From an uncultured Alphaproteobacteria bacterium (GTDB taxonomy: Bacteria > Pseudomonadota > Alphaproteobacteria > Caulobacterales > Caulobacteraceae): a stretch of 34,846 nt of DNA. The notes under the pieces were generated by a model that worked only from the letters and a program-made list of their open reading frames with translations, was not told where the DNA came from and ran no database searches. Shown in pieces: positions 8,120 to 17,289 of this stretch. The position numbers and the translations under genes are program-made. The stretch lies in contig CAIVVM010000028.1 in assembly GCA_903909375.1 (NCBI GenBank), positions 1 through 34,846 of the forward strand. Direction: 5' to 3'. Each line of letters begins with the position of its first letter. The stretch's first letter is position 1.

Positions 8120-9766
8120 CTACCGGATCAGGAAGCCCTCGAAGCCGCTGGAGATCATGGCGTCGCAGGTGGCCCGGTACTGGGGGATGCCTCCGGCATA
8201 GGCGATGAGTTCGCCGACGCTGCCGTCCTTGCGCTTGTGCCGGTACCAGGAGTTCTTGTTGGACCCGAGCATCGTGGGTTCCGAAACCTCGACGTGGTGG
8301 GCCATCCAGGCGTTTTCGACCTCCTCGCTCGGTTCGAGGGAGGTCACTCCCTTGTCGACCACGAAGCCGATCGCGGCGGCGATCCAGTCGACCTGATGAT
8401 CGGCGCAGACCGGCAGGTTGCACAGCGCCGAGGCGGGGGCGAAGGGCGCCATGGTCATGAACAGGTTGGGGAAGCCGTGGACCTGCATGCCGACGGTCGT
8501 CCGCAGCGCCTTTTCCCACTCATCCCGCAGCCTGCGGCCATCCCGCCCGGTGATGTCGATGCGGTTGATGGCCCCGACGCCGGCTTCGAAGCCCGTGGCG
8601 TAGATGATCACGTCGAGGTCGATGTGGTGGGTGGCCGTGTTGACGCCGGACGCGTCGATCGAGCGGATCGGATCTTCGCGCAGGTCGACGAGTTCGACGT
8701 TGTCGCGGTTGAAGGCTTCGAAATAGCGGGTCTCGAGGGGGACGCGTCGCGACCCGAAGTCATGATCGGTGGGGATCAGCCTGTCCGCCAGTTTCGGATC
8801 GTTGATCCGCTGGCGGATCTTTTCGCCCACGAACCGCGTCACATAGCTGGACGCGACGGGGTTGGCGAAGGTGTCGGCGAAGGCGCCCCCCCAGATCTCC
8901 AGCGTCCCCCCTTCCCACAGGGCTTCCAGCCGCTGGACCCTCTCGACTTCTGTCGTCTCATCGAACATCGGCGGGGTCGCCTCGTAGGCAAATCCTCCAA
9001 ACGCCTGGTGGACTACGCCACGGAGCCTCTCGAAGTTCCGCCGGGCCTCGTCGCGCTCGGCCTGGGAGATGGCCGGGTTCTTCATCGGGACGGCGAAGTT
9101 CGGCGTCCGCTGGAATACGGTGAGGTGTTCCACGATCGGCGCGATGGTCTGGATGACCTGGATGCCCGTGGCGGCGGTGCCGATCACGCCCACCCGCTTG
9201 CCGGCCAGGTCGATGCCTTCCCGGGGCCAGTCGCTGGTGTGGCAGGACACGCCGCTGAAGGTTTCCGCCCCCGGGAATGGCGCGGCCCGCGGCGCGGACA
9301 GCCCGCCGCTGTTCAGCACGACGAAGCGCGCGGTCACGGTCTTCCCCAGGCTGGTCGTGACACTCCAGAGCCCGCTCGCCGCGTCAAAGCTGGCGCTCTC
9401 GACCCTTGTGCCGAACTGGATGTGCCGGCGCAGGTCGAGCCGGTCGCAGACGTAGTTGAGGTATTTCTCGATCTCCGGCTGCGAGGGGAAGCGTTCCAGC
9501 CAGTCAACCTCGTCCCAGAGTTCGCGGGAGAACCAGTACTGATAGTGGGGGAAGTGGGAATCCACCCGAGCGCCCGGATAGCGGTTGTGCCGCCACACCC
9601 CGCCGACCCCGTCGCTGGCCTCGAACGCCGCGACGCGGAGTCCCATGCCGAGCAGGCGATGAAGCTGGTGCAGCCCCGCCAGGCCCGCGCCGACGACGAT
9701 GGCGTCATAGTCCGATGCGGGCGTCCGGGGGGCGGCCTTCACGGCGACGTCGGGTTCAACACTCAT
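8120..9766 (-). CDS. Flavin-containing Baeyer-Villiger monooxygenase
   Basis: A 548-aa class B flavoprotein monooxygenase. It has an FAD Rossmann motif VVGAGLAGL (24-32), then GVGGVWRHNRYPGARVD with the usual active-site pattern, and an NADPH Rossmann motif GVIGTAATGIQV (193-204). The Baeyer-Villiger fingerprint FxGxxxHxxxWP is intact as FSGVSCHTSDWP at 170-181. It inserts one oxygen atom beside a ketone, giving an ester or lactone, using NADPH and O2; family relatives are cyclohexanone, cyclopentadecanone and steroid monooxygenases. The ATG at 9766 has AGGA 7 bases upstream. It follows the P450 gene by 69 bases and is probably cotranscribed; a P450 product oxidised to a ketone would be a natural substrate. 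An ester product would suit the esterase and hydrolase genes further right. Confidence 0.95.
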   Translation of the reverse strand: MSVEPDVAVKAAPRTPASDYDAIVVGAGLAGLHQLHRLLGMGLRVAAFEASDGVGGVWRHNRYPGARVDSHFPHYQYWFSRELWDEVDWLERFPSQPEIEKYLNYVCDRLDLRRHIQFGTRVESASFDAASGLWSVTTSLGKTVTARFVVLNSGGLSAPRAAPFPGAETFSGVSCHTSDWPREGIDLAGKRVGVIGTAATGIQVIQTIAPIVEHLTVFQRTPNFAVPMKNPAISQAERDEARRNFERLRGVVHQAFGGFAYEATPPMFDETTEVERVQRLEALWEGGTLEIWGGAFADTFANPVASSYVTRFVGEKIRQRINDPKLADRLIPTDHDFGSRRVPLETRYFEAFNRDNVELVDLREDPIRSIDASGVNTATHHIDLDVIIYATGFEAGVGAINRIDITGRDGRRLRDEWEKALRTTVGMQVHGFPNLFMTMAPFAPASALCNLPVCADHQVDWIAAAIGFVVDKGVTSLEPSEEVENAWMAHHVEVSEPTMLGSNKNSWYRHKRKDGSVGELIAYAGGIPQYRATCDAMISSGFEGFLIR

Positions 9767-9835
9767 CTGTCAGTCCTAGTTTCAGACGCTTGGATATCGC
9801 GGATGCAAGTCCTCCGACGGACGCCACGGCGTCAG

Positions 9836-11086
9836 TCAAGGCTTCTCGGGCGTGAACTCCAGCGGCATGTTCATGATCGCGCTGAACCAGATGCTGCGGA
9901 GGTAAGTCACGTCGCCCCCGATCCGGAAGTCTGGAATCCGATTGATGACCTGCAGCAGAAGGTGCCGGAGTTGCATTGAGGCCAGTCGCGCGCCGAGGCA
10001 GAAGTGGGGACCGACCCCGAAGGACAGGTGCTGCGACGCGTTCTTGCGCATGATGTCGAAGCGGTCCGGATCGGCGAAGACCTCAGGATCGCGGTTCGCC
10101 GCGGGATAGGACAGATAGATCTTGTCGCCCGACTTGATGTCCTGGGCGCCAATCCGGGTGTCGCGCGTTGCCGTCCGCCGGAACTTGATCACCGGCGGCG
10201 AGAAACGGAGGGTTTCGTCGATCGCATTCGGCAGGTAGCGCTCCGGGTCGCTTCGCAGCAGCGCATACTGGTCGGGATGTTCGGTCATCAACCGGATGAA
10301 GTGGACCGCAGTGCTTCGGGTCGTCTCGTGCCCGGCTATGGACAGCAGCACAAAGAACATTGCGACTTCGGTGGGCGAGAGCCGGTCGCCGTCGACCTCG
10401 CCGTTGACGACCTTGCTCATCATCGAGTCGTCGGGATTGGCCGCCTTCTCGGCAGCCAGGTTGGTCGCGTACTCCATGAGACGGGCGACAACCTGCTGGT
10501 GGTCGCTGTCCCCGTTCTCGGTATCGGCCGCGCCATTGCCGAGTTCGAAAATCAGCTCGCGGTCCGCGTCGGGAACACCCAGAAGTCGGCAGAACGTATA
10601 GACGGGCAGCCGGGAGGCGACGTCGAAGACGAACTCGCAGCGGCCGGCCGATGCGACCTTGTCCACGATTTCCTTCGCGACCCGTTCAATGGCCGGCTCC
10701 AGATCGCGCAGCACCTTGGGTGAAAAGACCGGTGTCACGAGCCGCTTGGTCCGCAGGTGGCGGTCATGCTCCATGCCCATCATGCCGGCGCGCTGCAGTT
10801 CCAGAGCCTCGCCGGAATAGTCCCAGATGATGGGACTGCCGAGCCAGGACGAGAACAGGTCCTGATCACGGGACACAGCCTCGACATCCTCGTAACGGGT
10901 CAGGACCCAGAAGCCCTTTTCCATCGTCGTGCCGGCCATCCGGCTGACATAACTGCCGGCCGCCGGCGGCGGATTCCAGTGGACAGGATCGTCGCGCCGC
11001 CAGCGCGCGAACAGGTCAAGTGGCGGACCCTTGCCCCTCGGAATGAGGTCGACGTCGACGAGATTGGTGGCGAAATCCAGGCTCAA
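9836..11086 (-). CDS. Cytochrome P450
   Basis: A 416-aa soluble bacterial P450. The I-helix oxygen-activation motif is AGHETT at 251-256, the K-helix ExxR is ETLR at 291-294, and the haem loop is FGVGPHFCLG with Cys363 as the iron ligand. It hydroxylates a hydrophobic substrate with electrons from a ferredoxin and reductase, neither of which is encoded in the window. The layout (HxxFGVGPHxCLGARLA) resembles the CYP125/CYP142/CYP124-like steroid and isoprenoid hydroxylases, a resemblance and not an assignment. I start it at TTG 11086 because AGGAG lies 8 bases upstream and the length is then typical; the frame runs 56 codons further upstream through unconserved sequence that includes operator C. 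It leads the P450-BVMO operon. Confidence 0.93.
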   Translation of the reverse strand: MSLDFATNLVDVDLIPRGKGPPLDLFARWRRDDPVHWNPPPAAGSYVSRMAGTTMEKGFWVLTRYEDVEAVSRDQDLFSSWLGSPIIWDYSGEALELQRAGMMGMEHDRHLRTKRLVTPVFSPKVLRDLEPAIERVAKEIVDKVASAGRCEFVFDVASRLPVYTFCRLLGVPDADRELIFELGNGAADTENGDSDHQQVVARLMEYATNLAAEKAANPDDSMMSKVVNGEVDGDRLSPTEVAMFFVLLSIAGHETTRSTAVHFIRLMTEHPDQYALLRSDPERYLPNAIDETLRFSPPVIKFRRTATRDTRIGAQDIKSGDKIYLSYPAANRDPEVFADPDRFDIMRKNASQHLSFGVGPHFCLGARLASMQLRHLLLQVINRIPDFRIGGDVTYLRSIWFSAIMNMPLEFTPEKP

Positions 11087-11164
11087 GTGGGAAGCTCCTA
11101 TTGATCCCAGATGGCCGCAACCGGGTCGGACCCGCAACAATCGAGCGCCAGGCGCGGGCGAACC

Positions 11165-11178
11165 ATTCCATATGTAAT
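11165..11178. promoter_or_regulatory. Palindromic operator, copy C
   Basis: ATTCCATATGTAAT matches 13 of 14 positions of ATTACATATGTAAT. It lies between the MFS stop and the P450 gene, 78 bases upstream of the TTG start at 11086. This is the best copy, and its place supports the short P450 start. Confidence 0.75.
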
Positions 11179-11225
11179 TTACGGGAGCGGATCCGCGGCC
11201 CGCGACGAGGGATCCTGCGAGGCTG

Positions 11226-12584
11226 CTAGCCCGCGTCTTCGCGAATATCGTCAACCAGCGGCTTGCGCGCAGCCCAGAACAGCCCTGCGGTCAGGAGACC
11301 AAGCGTGCTGCTCAGGATCAGCGCCCAGCGCACGCCTTCGGCCGCTCCGAGGCCGCCCGGTCCGGCCAGAAAGTCGCTCAGTAGGCCAACGCCCAATGGC
11401 CCGAGGCCAAGTCCGATACCGTTAAGCACGAAGAGAAGCAGGGAGGACGTCGTCGCGCGCATGTGGCTGGGCGGCGTGCTCAGCACCGCCGCATGCACAG
11501 GTCCGGACCAGATCGAGCCTGCCACGCCGCCTACGAAGAGGCATGCCATAGCGGTCCAGATGTCGGGCGCCAGCAGGGCCGCAATTGTCAGCGGGATACC
11601 GACGACCGACGCGACCGCCGGAATTGACCCGTAGGCGCGGACATCGTGGCGGGCGGCCCGGTCGGAGATGTAACCCCCCAGCCAGGTTCCAAACATGCCG
11701 GTGACGCCGCCGATCAGCCCCAGGGCAAGGCCCAGGAACCCCGCGGATTTGAGCCCGAACTGAGCTGCAATCGAGGCGAGTTCAGCACTGTGTGCCCGGA
11801 AGAAGAACGAGGCCGTGAAGGCGGCGTGTCCGTAGGCGACGAAGGCCTTCGTTCCGGCCCCCAGGCTGATCAGCCAGAAGCTCCTTTTGGTCAGCAGAAA
11901 TGCAAACGTCTCACGGAGTGTCGAGGTCTGCGGCGACGCAACCAGGGCCTGCCGGACAGTCTGGCGTCGAGGCTCGCGCAGAGTCATTGCCGCCAGCAGC
12001 GCAACAAGGATGCCGGGCGCCCCCGCGAAGAAGAAGGCGGCTCGCCAGCCGAACTGATCGGCGACGATTCCGCCCATTCCCAGCCCGATCAGCAAGCCGA
12101 GCGGCGGCCCCATATGGTAGAAGGCCATGGCCGAGGCCCGCTTCTCGCGCGGCGTATACTCTGTGATGAGTGAATGGGCCGGGGGCGTACAGCCGGCCTC
12201 GCCGACGCCGACCCCGATCCGGAACAGCAGAAGCTGCAGGTAGTTCTGCGCGATACCGCACAGAGCCGTGAAGGCGCTCCAGGTCGTGATCGCGGTGGCG
12301 ATGATGTAGGGGCGGTTACGTCGCTCGGCCAACCGGGCGATGGGTATGCCGAACGTGCTGTAGAACAGTGCGAAGGCGAAGCCTGTCATCATGCCGATCT
12401 GCCAGTCGGCGAGGTGCAGATCCTTCTTGATGTCTTCCGCGAGGATGTTGATGATCTGCCGATCCACGAGATTGATCGCGAAGATGATCATCAGCAGTGT
12501 CAGCGCGTATCGCCGGTAGCTGTCAGGCACATAGGCCGTATGGCCTTCTTCTTTCAGCGCAGCTGAAGTCCGGGGGGTGGCCAA
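11226..12584 (-). CDS. MFS transporter, Spinster-like
   Basis: A 452-aa major facilitator with about 12 hydrophobic segments. Segment 1 is YALTLLMIIFAINLVDRQI, and the loop between segments 2 and 3 carries the RLAERRNRP version of the MFS motif A. Segments 4-5 have FRIGVGVGEAGCTPPAHSLI and FYHMGPPLGLLIGLGMGG, both characteristic of the Spinster-like/sphingolipid-transporter group that is common in alphaproteobacterial degradation clusters. It probably carries the substrate or an acidic intermediate across the inner membrane. The start is TTG at 12584 with GGAG 7 bases upstream; no nearby ATG fits. It lies 103 bases after the TonB-receptor stop in the same direction, so outer- and inner-membrane uptake genes form one unit. 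No operator copy lies directly in front of it. Confidence 0.92.
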   Translation of the reverse strand: MATPRTSAALKEEGHTAYVPDSYRRYALTLLMIIFAINLVDRQIINILAEDIKKDLHLADWQIGMMTGFAFALFYSTFGIPIARLAERRNRPYIIATAITTWSAFTALCGIAQNYLQLLLFRIGVGVGEAGCTPPAHSLITEYTPREKRASAMAFYHMGPPLGLLIGLGMGGIVADQFGWRAAFFFAGAPGILVALLAAMTLREPRRQTVRQALVASPQTSTLRETFAFLLTKRSFWLISLGAGTKAFVAYGHAAFTASFFFRAHSAELASIAAQFGLKSAGFLGLALGLIGGVTGMFGTWLGGYISDRAARHDVRAYGSIPAVASVVGIPLTIAALLAPDIWTAMACLFVGGVAGSIWSGPVHAAVLSTPPSHMRATTSSLLLFVLNGIGLGLGPLGVGLLSDFLAGPGGLGAAEGVRWALILSSTLGLLTAGLFWAARKPLVDDIREDAG

Positions 12585-12687
12585 GGCTTTCTCCAGTCAG
12601 TCTGTGCACCGCCTCGCCGGGGGACGGTCCGCGCCTAAGAGCGAGCTCCCGCATTCGACAGCGAGAGCCCGTCACCAGATCGGGAAG

Positions 12688-15663
12688 TCAGAAGCGCTTC
12701 TTCACGCCGACCTTGATTGTGCGTCCGTACCCGTTGGCCACGAACGGATCGTAGCTGAGGTTGAGGCGGACGAACGGCGGATCCTTGTCGAAGACGTTGT
12801 CGATCGCGACGTTCACCGTCGTGTCCCAGGGCAAGGTCACCCGGTAGGCGAGGTTGTGGATTGTCCAGCTGCCGATCTGCTTGCCCTGGGGCAGTGCGAC
12901 GGCGACGCCGTTCGTCGCGTTGTTGACGGACGGCAGGTAGATGTCCGTGCGCTCGTCCGTGTAGCCGTCGATATAGTTGACGGTCCACCGGAGGTTATGG
13001 GCGCCACGCTTGTATTCCAGATAAGCGGACCCGCGGTACTTGGGCAGTGGGAAGGTAACAGTCTGGAAGTTCAGGCGTCCGACCGCATCGAACCCGGTGG
13101 CTAGCGGCAGGCCTGCTACGTTGAGGGGATCGACCTGGTACTTGTGAACGTAGGTCGCATCGCCGCCGAGCGTCAGTTCGCCCCCCAGCACGTTTTCCCA
13201 GAGATAGCTCGCCGAGAGGTCGAAGCCGTCGGTCTTCACAGGTGACCCGTTGATGATGAACGTCTTCATCCGCGCGATGTTGGCCGCGGCGCAGTCGTCC
13301 GCCGTGCCATTGCCGTTCAGGTCATTGAAGGTGAAGCGGGCAAGCACGGCCGCATAGGCAGGATCGGCACAACGGTTCACGGTGTTGCTGGGATAGAGCG
13401 CACTGACCAGGGCGCTGATCGGCTCCGACGTCAGCGGGTTGTCGAAATGGAAGGCCCAGTAGTCGAGGGAGCCTCTGAGGCCGCCCGTCTTCACAAGCAG
13501 GCCAGCGCTATAGGTCGTTGCCGACTCAGGCTTGAGGTCCGGGCTGCCGAACGTATCGACGGGCTTGAAGACGCCGCGAATGCCTTGGAGCGTGGTCGCG
13601 GCGACAGGCTGGGTTGCGGTGGTCGGAGGACCGCGGAAGGTCGTTCCGACGCTGCCGCGGAATGCCAGCCACTCGGTTGCCTGCCAGCGCACGGACACCT
13701 TGGGGTCGAAGGTCGACCCGACAGAGCCGCCGTAGTCCTCATAGCGCGCGGCGACCTGGGCCTGGATGCTATCCGTGATGGGTAGCTGAAGTTCAGCGAA
13801 GACGGCGTAGGCGTCGCCCTTGACCTCGATCGGTGACGAGGGCGCCACCAGCCCGAGAGGACCGGTCTGGGCCACGCAGTTTGTCACCCCGAAGTCCGGC
13901 GTCGCGATACAGGGGAACGCCGTCTGATCGACAAAGCTATCGGGATTGTTTTCGTAGCGATCCTTGCGCAACTGGACGCCTGCCGCCCAGCCGATCTCGC
14001 CGCCGGGGAGACTGAAGGAGAGCTTTCCGTCGAGCACGGCGTCCACGACAAACAGGGCCGAAGTCCGTTCCCTGAGGCTCGGGCTGTAGAACCAACGCAC
14101 CAGTTCCGCGGAGTTCGTCGCGCTGGGATTGAACTGGGGATTGACGGCGCCCGTGGCCGAGTTCCTGGCGACCGCCGTCGAGAAGGGATTGAAGTACTGG
14201 CACCCGCCAACACCGGCCGTGCCTTGAATGCCGGGCGTGCTCGGCGCTGTGTCGCAATTCGGGCCGCCAAGCCCCCTCAGGGCAAGCTGGAGGCGATTGA
14301 CCAGGGTGTCGCTGTTGGTCGTGGCGACCTTGTCTTCCATGTAGGTCACGGCGAGATCGAACCTGACGCCGTTTGCGAACTCCCCCTTGAGGCCGCCCGA
14401 GAGACGGAAGGCCTCGATCTCGTTGATGGACGGAGCACCACCGGTGCCGCCGAACAACGGGTTTCCACCGAGGAAGAAGGGACGGTAGGCCGCGAGCTGG
14501 ATGCCGGAGATGCCCGCCGGGAAGATCCCGGGATTGGCCGCCAGATATGAGGCCACGCCGGGATTGGTGACCGGCACAAACAATCGTCCCGCAAGGCTGG
14601 GCGCGGCGGCGGCTTCGATGGTCGGGGTCTGCGCCGGGACCTGGCTGGGTGTCGTGACCTGGTTGATCTTGGTGTGAGCGTAGAGTCCCTCAAAGTGGGC
14701 CTGAACCTTTTCCGTGATGTCGTATTTCGCGCTGCCGAAGACCTGGTAGCGATCTTCCTTGTCGATGATGTTGTCGAACTGGGTGCTGCGCGAATAGCAC
14801 ACGGGTGTCGCACCGCTGAATCCGGCGAAACCACCCAGGGAGGCGCAGTTGACGTCCCGCTGGGCAGGACCGACCGCTGTGAACGTGGCGCCGAGCGGGA
14901 TGTAGGTCCCCGGATTGCCCACTGAGGTATAACCGCCCTGCGGGTTCTCCAGGTACTCGGGATTGGCGAAGTCGCGGTCCAGTACGCGGAGCGGCGAGCG
15001 ATGCTGGTAGCCCGCTGAAAGGAAGAGATCGATCCCACCAATCGCACCGCCCCAGGCGACCGCGCCGGTGTAGTCCCCGTTCGAGCCATCGATGAACCGG
15101 TAGTCCGCCGACGCCTCAAGCCCGTTCAGATTTGTGCGGGTTATGAAATTGACCACGCCCCCGATGGCGTCCGACCCGTAGGTGGCCGCGGCGCCGTCCT
15201 TCAGGATCTCCACCCTTCCGATGGCGGCGGAGGGAATGAGGTTCGTGTCGACCGCGCCGCCCGCTGTATTCACGGCCGGGTTGGCGGCCATCCGGCGACC
15301 ATTGAGCAGCACCAGCGTGCGCTCTGGTCCCAAGCCGCGCAGATTGATCGACCCGGTGCCTCCCGTGCCCTGGGCGCGGGAGTCGAACTGGTTTGTGTCG
15401 CCAAGGACGCCCGAACTCACCGTGAGGGTCTTGATCAGTTCAAGCGTCGAGGGATTGCCGCGCTTGGAGATCTCTTCCGCGCCGATCACATCGACGGGCA
15501 GCGAGGCATCCTCGGGGGTGCCACGGATGTAGGAGCCGGTGACAACAACTTCGCTCACCTCCGGGCCCGCAGACGACTGAGCCTGCGCGGCCGTCGCCAA
15601 TGCAGCCATCGCAGCCGCGCCAAGGAGCACATTGCGATGTGAGTGGCGTGAGTTTGGCTTCAT
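12688..15663 (-). CDS. TonB-dependent outer-membrane receptor (991 aa)
   Basis: A signal peptide (positively charged start, then VLLGAAAMAALATAAQA) is followed by a TonB-box-like stretch VSEVVVTGSYIRG. The plug domain has STLELIKTL, INLRGLGPERTLVLLNGRRM and VEILKDGAAATYGSDAIGGVVNFITR. A long beta-barrel ends in GVKKRF with the C-terminal Phe of outer-membrane proteins. It imports a bulky ligand through the outer membrane, powered by TonB-ExbBD, which are not in the window. This long subgroup is typical of Caulobacterales and sphingomonads and is often specific for non-iron substrates; the catabolic neighbours suggest the growth substrate. ATG 15663 has GGGGGAA 7 bases upstream. Two operator copies (15751 and 15822) lie in its upstream region. 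Confidence 0.95.
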   Translation of the reverse strand: MKPNSRHSHRNVLLGAAAMAALATAAQAQSSAGPEVSEVVVTGSYIRGTPEDASLPVDVIGAEEISKRGNPSTLELIKTLTVSSGVLGDTNQFDSRAQGTGGTGSINLRGLGPERTLVLLNGRRMAANPAVNTAGGAVDTNLIPSAAIGRVEILKDGAAATYGSDAIGGVVNFITRTNLNGLEASADYRFIDGSNGDYTGAVAWGGAIGGIDLFLSAGYQHRSPLRVLDRDFANPEYLENPQGGYTSVGNPGTYIPLGATFTAVGPAQRDVNCASLGGFAGFSGATPVCYSRSTQFDNIIDKEDRYQVFGSAKYDITEKVQAHFEGLYAHTKINQVTTPSQVPAQTPTIEAAAAPSLAGRLFVPVTNPGVASYLAANPGIFPAGISGIQLAAYRPFFLGGNPLFGGTGGAPSINEIEAFRLSGGLKGEFANGVRFDLAVTYMEDKVATTNSDTLVNRLQLALRGLGGPNCDTAPSTPGIQGTAGVGGCQYFNPFSTAVARNSATGAVNPQFNPSATNSAELVRWFYSPSLRERTSALFVVDAVLDGKLSFSLPGGEIGWAAGVQLRKDRYENNPDSFVDQTAFPCIATPDFGVTNCVAQTGPLGLVAPSSPIEVKGDAYAVFAELQLPITDSIQAQVAARYEDYGGSVGSTFDPKVSVRWQATEWLAFRGSVGTTFRGPPTTATQPVAATTLQGIRGVFKPVDTFGSPDLKPESATTYSAGLLVKTGGLRGSLDYWAFHFDNPLTSEPISALVSALYPSNTVNRCADPAYAAVLARFTFNDLNGNGTADDCAAANIARMKTFIINGSPVKTDGFDLSASYLWENVLGGELTLGGDATYVHKYQVDPLNVAGLPLATGFDAVGRLNFQTVTFPLPKYRGSAYLEYKRGAHNLRWTVNYIDGYTDERTDIYLPSVNNATNGVAVALPQGKQIGSWTIHNLAYRVTLPWDTTVNVAIDNVFDKDPPFVRLNLSYDPFVANGYGRTIKVGVKKRF

Positions 15664-15750
15664 GGCGATTTCCCCCGGAGCGCCTCGTTCAAGCGGGCGC
15701 GTGCTGAGTGTAGGGGGATAGGGCGCTAGGATTAGGGGGCGGGCATATCC

Positions 15751-15764
15751 ATTACACATGAAAT
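15751..15764. promoter_or_regulatory. Palindromic operator, copy D
   Basis: ATTACACATGAAAT matches 12 of 14 positions of ATTACATATGTAAT. It lies 87 bases upstream of the TonB-receptor ATG, the same distance range as the other promoter-proximal copies. Confidence 0.7.
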
Positions 15765-15821
15765 GTGTTGGCAAATGTCATAAAAAACAACGCATTGGCG
15801 CAAGAACGTGCAACAGCTACC

Positions 15822-15835
15822 AATGCATATGTAAT
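15822..15835. promoter_or_regulatory. Palindromic operator, copy E
   Basis: AATGCATATGTAAT matches 12 of 14 positions of the shared palindrome. It abuts the TAA stop of the IclR gene and lies 158 bases upstream of the TonB-receptor start, so this promoter has two sites 71 bases apart centre to centre (about seven helical turns). Confidence 0.65.
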
Positions 15836-16699
15836 TTAGTTTTCCTCGAACGATCCTTCTGGCACCTGACGGTCTTCAGCTGGGCGCCCCTCGAAGGCCG
15901 ACTTGAACTCATGAAGCGCGGTCAGGATCAGATCCTTTTTGGAGCGAAGCCTGTGCAGAGGCCCACCGGAACCCAAGGCCATCGGCATGCTTCCCATAGG
16001 AGGGGCGAAGGGAATAGCGATGGCGCCCAGGCCTGGCGTGACGTCGCCCTCCGTCATGGCGTAGCCACGCTCCCGAACCTCATGGATCAGTTTGAGAAAA
16101 TCCGGTTCATGAACCTTGAATCGTTCTTCGGTCGCTTCGACGTTGCATCGACGTGCCCAGGACAGGACCTCGCCGTCGGGCTTGAGGCTAAGAAGGGCCC
16201 GCCCCATGGCCGAGCAGGTCAGTGAGCGATACAGCCCCGACGATACGTCGAGGCGATCCGGCGTCTCGGGCTGCTGACTAATGACGTACTGCGCCGAGGC
16301 TCCATTCTGGATTCCAAGGAACGCTGACTCTCCCACCTTGCGCTGAAGGGTGTTGAGATGCGCGCCGATGGCGCCCGCTTCACCGAAGCGGCGATTGATC
16401 CAGCCGCCGAGCAGGGCGACCCGGATGCTCGGTGAATAGGAGCGCGAGCTTCGATCATACTCAAGGTAGCCAAGATCCGTGAGGTTGCGCAGCAGCATGC
16501 TCACGCTGGGCTGCGGGATTCCCAACGCCGTCGAGACCCGCCCGACTGTCACCGGTCGCTGTTCTCTCGAGAACAATTCAAAAAGGCCGAGCGTGCGCTC
16601 GGCAGACTTGATGGACCGGCCTGACACGATTGGAATTCTGCTTCTAGGATGCTCCGGGAACCGCCTGATGGCGGCAGGCTCTCGGGTCAAAAACAACAT
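15836..16699 (-). CDS. IclR-family transcriptional regulator
   Basis: An N-terminal winged helix-turn-helix (IKSAERTLGLFELFS, then VGRVSTALGIPQPSVSMLLRNLTDLGYLEYD) is followed by an IclR effector-binding domain with SAFLGIQNGASAQYV, RSLTCSAMGRALLS and GYAMTEGDVTPGLGAIAIPF. IclR proteins bind short palindromes as dimers or tetramers and respond to small aromatic or aliphatic acids, as repressors or activators. It sits in the centre of the cluster and is divergent from the MaoC-CoA-transferase-lyase operon. The start is uncertain: ATG 16699 is used here, with operator F overlapping it; GTG 16627 would give a more typical length but has a weak ribosome binding site, and an ATG at 16759 also exists. 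If 16699 is right, bound regulator would cover its own start codon, which suggests autorepression. Confidence 0.9.
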   Translation of the reverse strand: MLFLTREPAAIRRFPEHPRSRIPIVSGRSIKSAERTLGLFELFSREQRPVTVGRVSTALGIPQPSVSMLLRNLTDLGYLEYDRSSRSYSPSIRVALLGGWINRRFGEAGAIGAHLNTLQRKVGESAFLGIQNGASAQYVISQQPETPDRLDVSSGLYRSLTCSAMGRALLSLKPDGEVLSWARRCNVEATEERFKVHEPDFLKLIHEVRERGYAMTEGDVTPGLGAIAIPFAPPMGSMPMALGSGGPLHRLRSKKDLILTALHEFKSAFEGRPAEDRQVPEGSFEEN

Positions 16700-16711
16700 C
16701 TCATATGTAAT
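16698..16711. promoter_or_regulatory. Palindromic operator, copy F
   Basis: ATCTCATATGTAAT matches 12 of 14 positions of ATTACATATGTAAT. It lies in the divergent region between IclR and the first MaoC gene, 80 bases before the MaoC ATG and overlapping the likely IclR start codon. It could control both directions. Confidence 0.7.
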
Positions 16712-16791
16712 GGCTTGTCGGTCAAGCGCCCTGATAGATTGCCCACGGGCGACGATCATCCCATGACTGATGCTCTCACGAGAGCTCAGGC

Positions 16792-17289
16792 ATGACAGCA
16801 GATCCAAGATCAAGGGCCACACTCTGGCCCAAAGGGCGCCTGTTCGAAGACTTCGAGGTCGGTCAGGTCTTCGATCACCATTGGGGACGTACCATCCTTG
16901 AGGGTGACACGACCCTCTTCACTACGCTGACGCTCTCGTTCAATCCGCTCTATTTCAACCGAGCCTATGCGATAGCGCACGGGCACCCGGATATCGTGGT
17001 AAATCCGCAGTTGTTGTTCAATGTTGTGCTGGGTCTCAGCGTCGAGGATTGCAGCGAGATCGGCGGCCCCTTCCTGGGTGTGTTCGACCTGACCTATGAT
17101 CGACCCGTGTATCCGGGGACGACCATCACGGCCCGAAGCACGACCATCGAAGCGCGTCTCTCGGACAGCAATCCAGCGAACGGCATCGTGACCTGGCGCA
17201 CCGAGGGCTTCGACGAGGCGGGCGAGCGCGTCGTCGGATTTCGGCGATCCAACCTCGTCAGGCTGCGCAATCCAAAGGGGAAGGTCTGA
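16792..17289 (+). CDS. MaoC-like dehydratase subunit (likely non-catalytic half)
   Basis: A 165-aa single hot-dog-fold protein: RLFEDFEVGQVFDHHWGRTILEGD leads into the central helix segment TLTLSFNPLYFNRAYA, and the later DRPVYPGTTITARS strand is typical of MaoC. The R-hydratase motif D-x-N-P-[LI]-H here reads SFNPLY (49-54): the catalytic Asp and His are replaced by Ser and Tyr. The protein therefore may not hydrate enoyl-CoA alone but may pair with the next gene product, as in heteromeric MaoC enzymes such as ChsH1-ChsH2 or HadAB. GAGAG lies 7 bases ahead of the ATG. It is the first gene of the operon and is coupled to the second MaoC gene by a TGATG overlap. Confidence 0.9.
   Translation: MTADPRSRATLWPKGRLFEDFEVGQVFDHHWGRTILEGDTTLFTTLTLSFNPLYFNRAYAIAHGHPDIVVNPQLLFNVVLGLSVEDCSEIGGPFLGVFDLTYDRPVYPGTTITARSTTIEARLSDSNPANGIVTWRTEGFDEAGERVVGFRRSNLVRLRNPKGKV

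Noticed and set aside
8237..9979. A 580-codon open frame on the + strand
   Set aside because: It is antisense to the BVMO gene, rich in Gly/Asp/Val/Arg with no domain; such long frames are common opposite high-GC genes.
11185..11212. GC-rich palindromes with two GGATCC words after the MFS gene as a terminator
   Set aside because: The two words are each self-palindromic but form no long stem together, and no T-run follows.
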